Of a DNA stretch of 45,946 nucleotides, positions 41,620 to 45,946 are shown piece by piece. Each line of letters starts with the position of its first letter. The stretch's first letter is position 1. The stretch comes from an uncultured Collinsella sp. (GTDB taxonomy: Bacteria > Actinomycetota > Coriobacteriia > Coriobacteriales > Coriobacteriaceae). The notes beneath the pieces are model-generated. The model did no database searches, was not told where the DNA came from, and was given only the letters and a program-made list of their open reading frames with translations. The stretch is taken from the NCBI GenBank assembly GCA_958438125.1, contig CAUBQN010000002.1, positions 1 through 45,946 of the forward strand. The letters run 5' to 3'. The translations under genes and the position numbers were made by a program.

Positions 41620-41636
41620 GCAGTCTTAGCTGTCCG

Positions 41637-41757
41637 GTCCGAGGGCAACCTTCCTTTCCGGCGCGTCCTCGGACATGAAAGAACCTCCGCTGCGCACTTC
41701 GTGCGGCGGAGGTTCTTTCGTCCTGCGGAGTGCGCCGGAAAGGAAGGTTGCCCTCGG
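41637..41757. repeat. Nested palindrome after ilvE
   Basis: Outer arms 41639-41664 and 41732-41757 are perfect 26-bp complements. Inside lies a second perfect 14-bp stem (GAAAGAACCTCCGC, 41677-41690, with 41706-41719) and an innermost CGCAC/GTGCG pair. A competing short stem joins GTCCGAGG (41637-41644) to CCTCGGAC (41667-41674). The inner hairpin can serve as the ilvE terminator; the outer arms are not explained by termination. Confidence 0.8.
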
Positions 41758-41814
41758 GCCTGCGTTACCTCGGTGCTGCCGTTACGGGCAATATATATCT
41801 GAATTAAAGATGGC

Positions 41815-41844
41815 GCGCGGCCTTTTGGGCCGCGCTTTTGTTTT
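41815..41844 (+). terminator. Second terminator downstream of ilvE
   Basis: GCGCGGCC and GGCCGCGC pair around TTTTG, followed by TTTTGTTTT. No gene ends between it and the ilvE palindrome; it may be a backup terminator or end a short untranslated RNA. Confidence 0.75.
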
Positions 41845-41872
41845 GCTTCGCGCCATGTGGGGGTGGTGGCGA

Positions 41873-42075
41873 CGTGCATTTTTGCGAGTATTCTGCAATC
41901 GAAGGCCCTTGCATACCGACCTCGGGCGAAATATCGGGATTTATCGATGTTTTCTACGAATGATGGGCGGGGTTATGGGCTGACAGCGTTTGATTTGCAG
42001 GGATATGCGCGGTCTTTGGCATTTATCGTGGTGCTCGAAGCTGCCGGGCATGCTGAATACTCCCAAAAATGCACG
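41873..42075. mobile_element. MITE-like element with 25-bp terminal inverted repeats
   Basis: The 203-bp segment is bounded by 41873-41897 (starting CGTGCATTTTTGCGAGTATT) and its near-exact complement 42051-42075, differing at two positions. The interior has no convincing gene and little internal pairing. No clear target-site duplication is visible, so a non-autonomous transposon remnant is a hypothesis. Confidence 0.45.
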
Positions 42076-42097
42076 GCGCCTTGAGGGGGACCTTCGC

Positions 42098-42141
42098 GAA
42101 AAAGGAACCCGCCCCGTCGAAGTATGCATTCGACGGGGCGG
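42098..42141 (-). terminator. Terminator of lemA
   Basis: CCGCCCCGTCGAA (42109-42121) and TTCGACGGGGCGG (42129-42141) form a perfect 13-bp stem. On the minus strand it is followed by GTTCCTTTTT. Confidence 0.8.
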
Positions 42142-42180
42142 TTTATGCATATACCCGATTAAAGATACGCTGCGGATCTG

Positions 42181-42732
42181 TTAGAACTTGACAGTCGGAG
42201 CCTGACGGGCAGCCTCGGCGGCCTCGAAGCCCTGGCGCTCCTTAAACTGGAAGATGCCGGCAAAGATGACGGCCGGGAACGTCTGGATGGCGTTGTTATA
42301 GCTGAGCACGCAGTCGTTGTAGCTCTGGCGCGCGTAGCTCACCTTGTTCTCGGTGTCCTCGAGCGATGCCTGGAGCTGCGTAAAGTTGGTGTTTGCCTTA
42401 AGGTCGGGGTAGGCCTCGGCCACGGCAAAGAGCTGGCGCAGCGCACCGGTCAGCACGTTGTCGGCTTCCATCTTGGCCTCGGGGGTGGTGGCACTCACGG
42501 CGGTGTTGCGCGCGTTGACCACGGCGGCGAGCGTGTCCTGTTCGTGCTTGGCGTAGCCCTTGACGGTCTCGACCAGGTTGGGGATCAAGTCGTTGCGGCG
42601 CTGCAGCTGCGTGTCGATGTTCTGCCAGGCGTTATCGATGCGATTGCGCTTGGTAACCATGTTGTTGTAGATGCCGGCGATGGCGCAGACAATCACAACG
42701 ACAACAACGATACCGATGATGATGGTAGCCAT
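42181..42732 (-). CDS. LemA family protein
   Basis: This 183-aa membrane-anchored protein has one N-terminal helix (IIIGIVVVVVIVCAIAGIY, about 4-22) followed by the long four-helix LemA domain. Family motifs are NRIDNAWQNIDTQLQRRNDLIPNLVETVKGYAKHE, AVAEAYPDLKANTNFTQLQASLEDTENKVSYARQSYNDCVLSYNNAIQTFPAVIFAGIFQFKERQGFEA and the conserved C-terminal VKF. Function is not established; family members are often beside TPM or M48 peptidase genes, absent here. ACGGAGAC precedes the ATG. Divergent from a TetR gene. Confidence 0.93.
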   Translation of the reverse strand: MATIIIGIVVVVVIVCAIAGIYNNMVTKRNRIDNAWQNIDTQLQRRNDLIPNLVETVKGYAKHEQDTLAAVVNARNTAVSATTPEAKMEADNVLTGALRQLFAVAEAYPDLKANTNFTQLQASLEDTENKVSYARQSYNDCVLSYNNAIQTFPAVIFAGIFQFKERQGFEAAEAARQAPTVKF

Positions 42733-42944
42733 GATGTCTCCGTTTCGAATGGCCGCGGCGTTTCGCGCCAGCTGCCGTTGGTGTAACGGTATTTAGTATA
42801 CCCACAACCTTTGGCGGTGCCGAACTTTCCGGTAAGCGTTGTGTTTCAACCAGGGAGGGGGCGCCAATAACGAACGGGTGGTGCAGGTGTAAGATATGCG
42901 ACAAATTAAGGAATGCTGTCTACGCCTTGAGGATGGCGATACGG

Positions 42945-43529
42945 ATGGACCTTCGCATCAAGAAAACCTATCGTGCCCTGTTCGATGCCTTTACCGAGCT
43001 TTTGGAAGAGCATCGGTTTGAGGATTTGACGGTTGCTATGCTTTGCGACCGGGCCATGATTCGCCGCACGACGTTCTATAAGCACTTTCGCGATAAAAAC
43101 GATTACTTCGCCTTTTATATCGATGAGCTCATGTCGGGCTTGCCGCAAAAACAGCCCGATGAGGCCGGCGCAGTGTCTGCCGAGGACGTGCGCGCGCTTC
43201 GACACGCGATTTTGGACGATGCCATGGATTTGATTCTGGCGCACGAGCAGCTCATGGATAACATTTTGGCAAGCAGCATGTCGGGCATGTTGACCAACGT
43301 TATTTGCGACCGCATTGCCCGCTCCATCCGCGAGCGTGTGATGAACGTGCTTGCCGAGGATGCCCTGGCCCCCGTGTCACTCGAGACGACGTCTGAGTTT
43401 GTCGCCGGCGGCATTATTCGACTTTTCACGATATGGTGGGAGTCGGGTCACGATCTTGAGCGTCGACCCGAGATGGCCGACGTGGTCGATGCTCTGTTCG
43501 AGCGAACCATGACGCCGGTGCATCACTAG
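42945..43529 (+). CDS. TetR-family transcriptional regulator
   Basis: This protein of about 194 aa has an N-terminal TetR HTH (LRIKKTYRALFDAFTELLEEHRFEDLTVAMLCDRAMIRRTTFYKHFRDKNDYF) and a TetR_C-type helical ligand domain. The start is uncertain: ATG 42945 has GAGG 12 nt upstream, ATG 42933 lacks a spaced ribosome site, and a TTG at 42927 is also in frame. Divergent from lemA across about 210 bp; targets unknown. The stop codon lies 4 bp before the tRNA-Ser gene's 3' end (opposite strand). Confidence 0.88.
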   Translation: MDLRIKKTYRALFDAFTELLEEHRFEDLTVAMLCDRAMIRRTTFYKHFRDKNDYFAFYIDELMSGLPQKQPDEAGAVSAEDVRALRHAILDDAMDLILAHEQLMDNILASSMSGMLTNVICDRIARSIRERVMNVLAEDALAPVSLETTSEFVAGGIIRLFTIWWESGHDLERRPEMADVVDALFERTMTPVHH

Positions 43530-43532
43530 AAG

Positions 43533-43622
43533 TGGCGGAGAGAGGGGGATTCGAACCCCCGGAACGCTCTCGCGCTCAACGGTTTTCAAGACCGCCGCAT
43601 TCAACCGCTCTGCCATCTCTCC
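43533..43622 (-). tRNA. tRNA-Ser (UGA anticodon)
   Basis: Read on the minus strand, the gene starts GGAGAGATGGCAGAGCGGTT, has the anticodon loop CTTGAAA with TGA, and a long class II variable arm (GAGCGCGAGAGCGTTC). The T arm is GGGGG-TTCGAAT-CCCCC and the acceptor closes with TCTCTCC. Discriminator G and an encoded CCA end at 43533. Total length is 90 nt. It reads UCA and related serine codons. Confidence 0.95.
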
Positions 43623-43673
43623 GTGAGTCGTAATGATAGCATCGTTTTGAATTTGCAACAGGGAAGGCGAACG

Positions 43674-45455
43674 ATGACGATCACCGAAATCGACGAGAAG
43701 TTCATGCGCGAGGCGCTGGCGGAGGCGCGCGCCGCCGCGGCAGTGGGTGAAGTGCCCATTGGCGCTGTGGTGGTGCGTGCGGGTGAGATTGTCGCGCGGG
43801 CGCATAATCGTCGCGAGCTCGACCAGGACCCCTCGGCTCATGCAGAGTTCGCGGCCCTGTGCACTGCCGCTCGGTCGCTCGGTCGCTGGCGCCTTTCCGA
43901 TTGCACGGTCTATGTAACGCTCGAGCCCTGCTGCATGTGCGCGGGTCTTATGGTCAACGCGCGCGTGGGGCGCTGCGTGTATGGCGCGGCTGATGCCAAG
44001 GCGGGTGCGCTGGGCTCCCTGTATGACCTGAATGCCGATTCGCGCCTGAATCATCGTTTTAACGTTAATGCCGGTGCGCTGGCGGATGAGTGTCGTGAGG
44101 TGTTGAGCGGCTATTTTAGTGGACTGCGTGACACCGATGGCGCTGGCTGCGGCTGTGGGGCCGATCTTGAGGCGCATGCCGCTCATGCCGAGGCACTCGC
44201 GTGTGCCGAAGATATTGCCGTTGAGGCGGTTGACTTTGGCCCCGCATGCCGCCGGCCCCGCCGTGTACTGTTGGCGATTGACTCCTTTAAGGGCAGCGTT
44301 TCGAGCGCGCAGGCGGAGGCGGCGGTTGCCGAAGGCGTGCGCCGTGTGTGGCCCGATGCCGAGCTGAACGCGTTGCCGCTGGCGGATGGTGGCGAGGGAA
44401 CGCTCGACGCCATCGCCGCGCGTGGTGGCGAGCTTGTGACCTGCGAGGCTACAGGTCCCTTGGGCGTCCGCGTGTCTGCCCGGATGCTGCTGGACGGCGA
44501 GCGCGAGTCGGCTGTAATTGAGATGGCCGAGGCGGCGGGCATCGGGTGCTCGCCTTGCACGGAGTCGGCGGCGTTGGCGGCCACAACCTATGGCGTGGGT
44601 GAGCTCATGCTTCGCGCGGTTCGTGCGGGTGCAAAGACGATCTATATTGGCTTGGGCGGCAGCGCCACCAATGATGGTGGCGCCGGCGTGCTGCAGGCGT
44701 TGGGCGCGCGTGTGGTCGATGATCAGGGCCGCGATATCGCCCCTGGTCTTGCGGGTCTCGAACACGTGGTGAGTATCGATTTGGCGCCGGCGCTTCGGGC
44801 GCTGAATGGTGCGCGCGTCGTGGTGCTTTCCGATGTCGAGAATCCGCTCGTGGGACGCCGAGGCGCCCTAGCGGTGTTCGGTGGACAGAAGGGTCTGCCG
44901 ACGGGGGATGCCGAGGCGCTCTACAAGTACGACAGCTGGATGGTCGGCTATGGTCGCCTGCTCGATGCAGCGATTGTCGAGGCGCGTGAGCAGGGGCTAT
45001 TGCGTGTGCCCGAGGGTGCACGGACATTTGGCTCGGTGCTCGGCGTGCCCGGCTCTGGTGCCGCCGGCGGTCTGGGTGCCGCACTGTTGGCGTTCGGCGC
45101 CGAGTTGCGCTCGGGCGTGGAGATGGTGCTCGATCTGATTGGGTTTGACGAGCGCGTGCGCGACGTCGACTTGGTTATTACGGGCGAGGGCAATATGGAC
45201 GAGCAGTCCGCAGCCGGTAAGGCGCCAGTGGGTGTGGCCCGTCGTGCGAAGCGATATGGCAAGCCGGTAGCCGCCGTCGTGGGCGGTCGTGCGGATAATT
45301 TGGATGCGGTGTATGGTCAGGGCATCGACTTGGTCCTGCCGGTCTGCCGCAGGCCCATGCCTCTTGACCAAGCGCTCGACCCCCAGGAAGCCACAACCAA
45401 CCTCATCTGCGCCGGTGAAGCAGCCGCCCGAGCCTACGACCTTGGCCGTATCTAA
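43674..45455 (+). CDS. Fusion of tRNA-adenosine deaminase (TadA) and glycerate kinase
   Basis: This 593-aa protein joins two enzymes. Residues 1-155 are TadA, which converts A34 of tRNA-Arg(ACG) to inosine: HAE at 56-58 (zinc His and proton-shuttle Glu) and PCCMC at 85-89 (zinc Cys). A linker of about 40 residues (GCGCGADLEAHAAHAEALAC) follows. From about 197, RRVLLAIDSFKGSVSSAQAEAAVAEGV begins a complete glycerate 2-kinase (GarK/GlxK family) with GLGGSATNDGGAGVLQALG, VPGSGAAGGLGAALL and VITGEGNMDEQSAAGKAP. Both catalytic sets look intact. GGGAAGGCG precedes ATG 43674; the longer frame from 43623 overlaps the tRNA-Ser border. The functional reason for the fusion is unknown. Confidence 0.87.
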   Translation: MTITEIDEKFMREALAEARAAAAVGEVPIGAVVVRAGEIVARAHNRRELDQDPSAHAEFAALCTAARSLGRWRLSDCTVYVTLEPCCMCAGLMVNARVGRCVYGAADAKAGALGSLYDLNADSRLNHRFNVNAGALADECREVLSGYFSGLRDTDGAGCGCGADLEAHAAHAEALACAEDIAVEAVDFGPACRRPRRVLLAIDSFKGSVSSAQAEAAVAEGVRRVWPDAELNALPLADGGEGTLDAIAARGGELVTCEATGPLGVRVSARMLLDGERESAVIEMAEAAGIGCSPCTESAALAATTYGVGELMLRAVRAGAKTIYIGLGGSATNDGGAGVLQALGARVVDDQGRDIAPGLAGLEHVVSIDLAPALRALNGARVVVLSDVENPLVGRRGALAVFGGQKGLPTGDAEALYKYDSWMVGYGRLLDAAIVEAREQGLLRVPEGARTFGSVLGVPGSGAAGGLGAALLAFGAELRSGVEMVLDLIGFDERVRDVDLVITGEGNMDEQSAAGKAPVGVARRAKRYGKPVAAVVGGRADNLDAVYGQGIDLVLPVCRRPMPLDQALDPQEATTNLICAGEAAARAYDLGRI

Positions 45456-45466
45456 AACCCATCCCC

Positions 45467-45544
45467 TCGATAAGTTGCGGTGAAATACGGAGTGTTTTTG
45501 CCTTTAAGGTGCCAATTCAGTCCGTATTCCACCGCAACTTCGAG
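45467..45544. repeat. Palindromic repeat 1 of the intergenic cluster
   Basis: AAGTTGCGGTGAAATACGGA pairs with 45521-45540 with one mismatch, and flanking CTCG/CGAG extends the stem past a two-base bulge. It begins 12 bp after the fusion gene. No T-tract. Confidence 0.7.
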
Positions 45545-45603
45545 AATGGCCAACCGAGGCTGGCTGTCTTGGGCCTTGGGTCGGACCGTCCGCCATGAAA
45601 TGC

Positions 45604-45740
45604 GGCCATCTACTACGTTTAGCCGAGCACCCTTGACCATCCCGGGATATACGAAAATAAAACCGCAGGTAGACGGCTTGCCGATTTTTGAAAAAGCCGG
45701 CTATGGTTGACCCCCGCGGCTTAAACGTAGTAGATAGGCC
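45604..45740. repeat. Palindromic repeat 2 of the intergenic cluster
   Basis: Arms 45604-45625 and 45717-45740 (CTACTACGTTTA and complement) are complementary except for two one-base bulges. The 91-nt interior contains weaker internal pairs but no gene. Confidence 0.6.
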
Positions 45741-45767
45741 CCTTTCGTGGCACGGCGTCAGACCAGT

Positions 45768-45844
45768 CTAATTGGGATGGGGCTTATTTGACCACCTGTC
45801 GATCTGATTGCCCAAGTAGTCAAAAAAGCCCCGTCCCAAATTAG
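45768..45844. repeat. Palindromic repeat 3 of the intergenic cluster
   Basis: Arms 45768-45795 and 45816-45844 (core GGGACGGGGCTT) are complementary over about 28 positions with a few mismatches. The 3' arm is the inverted copy of the word at 32851-32873. Confidence 0.65.
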
Positions 45845-45849
45845 CCACC

Positions 45850-45878
45850 TTGCCCCATCGGGCTGGAGCGGGTAAGAT
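45850..45878 (+). promoter_or_regulatory. Promoter of the SRP RNA gene
   Basis: TTGCCC (45850-45855) and TAAGAT (45873-45878) are 17 bp apart; transcription would begin near 45885. Confidence 0.65.
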
Positions 45879-45884
45879 ATACCG

Positions 45885-45946
45885 AGCGCCTAGCGCGTTC
45901 GATGGGTTCGGATGACGACATGTTCCGAATCTGGTCAGGTCCGGAA
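45885..45946 (+). ncRNA. ffs: Signal recognition particle RNA, 5' part (cut by window edge)
   Basis: The window ends in CTGGTCAGGTCCGGAA, the hallmark of the SRP RNA domain IV loop bound by Ffh (family consensus GGTCAGGTCCGGAAGGAAGC). The preceding TTCGGATG...GTTCCGAA can form part of the helix. The 3' half lies outside the window, so the length and whether it is the small 4.5S type cannot be confirmed. The 5' end is placed from the promoter. Confidence 0.85.

Noticed and set aside
41675..42084. Short frames in the gene-free region after ilvE
   Set aside because: They are built from palindromes and the MITE-like element, with no ribosome site or recognisable protein.
45480..45710. Small frame across the intergenic palindromes
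   Set aside because: It spans two inverted repeats, has no ribosome site and no plausible protein features.

Overview
The window is about 46 kb of GC-rich, gene-dense bacterial chromosome. Gene families, codon use and gene order (tilS-hpt-ftsH, fructose-type PTS with a PRD regulator, tRNA-Ser near tadA) fit a gut actinobacterium of the class Coriobacteriia, most likely Collinsella. That assignment is inference from family resemblance; no marker such as 16S rRNA lies in the window. No prophage, integrase, transposase gene or CRISPR array was seen. The window is mostly core genome with many short palindromic intergenic repeats.

Layout. 1-2.2 kb: a small tail-anchored protein divergent from an Hsp20 chaperone, then a WalJ-type metallohydrolase. 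2.2-6.6 kb: tilS, hpt, ftsH (tRNA-Ile lysidine formation, purine salvage, membrane proteolysis). 6.8-10.5 kb: a PLP aminotransferase, a PHP phosphatase and an RlmD-type rRNA methyltransferase. 10.7-13 kb: a three-gene polar amino-acid ABC importer. 13.3-15.4 kb: an EF-G-like GTPase with altered G3 and G4 motifs. 15.7-22.1 kb: a five-gene operon with PTS EIIA, PTS EIIBC, a MalY/PatB-type C-S lyase, a PRD regulator and an M20 dipeptidase. 22.2-24.4 kb: a secreted nuclease and larE. 24.6-28.6 kb: a HAD phosphatase, a LacI regulator and glmS. 28.7-33.6 kb: a GntR regulator divergent from a YeiH-type permease, a degenerate NtrC-like regulator, a small membrane protein and a nitroreductase. 33.9-38.6 kb: a small unknown gene, then a MarR regulator with a heterodimeric ABC exporter. 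38.7-41.6 kb: cysE, a DedA protein and ilvE. 42.2-45.5 kb: lemA, a TetR regulator, tRNA-Ser(UGA) and a TadA-glycerate kinase fusion. The right edge cuts the SRP RNA gene.

The most notable non-coding signal is a pair of roughly 110-nt elements (23406-23519 and 32915-33024). They fold into the same long interrupted hairpin although much of the stem sequence differs; several differences are compensatory. Each is followed by a second hairpin that abuts the stop codon of a minus-strand gene. A second, unrelated set of REP-like hairpins shares a GGGACAG core at six places. The most notable proteins are the TadA-glycerate kinase fusion, the EF-G-like protein with altered guanine-binding motifs, and an NtrC-like regulator that has lost its ATPase motifs.
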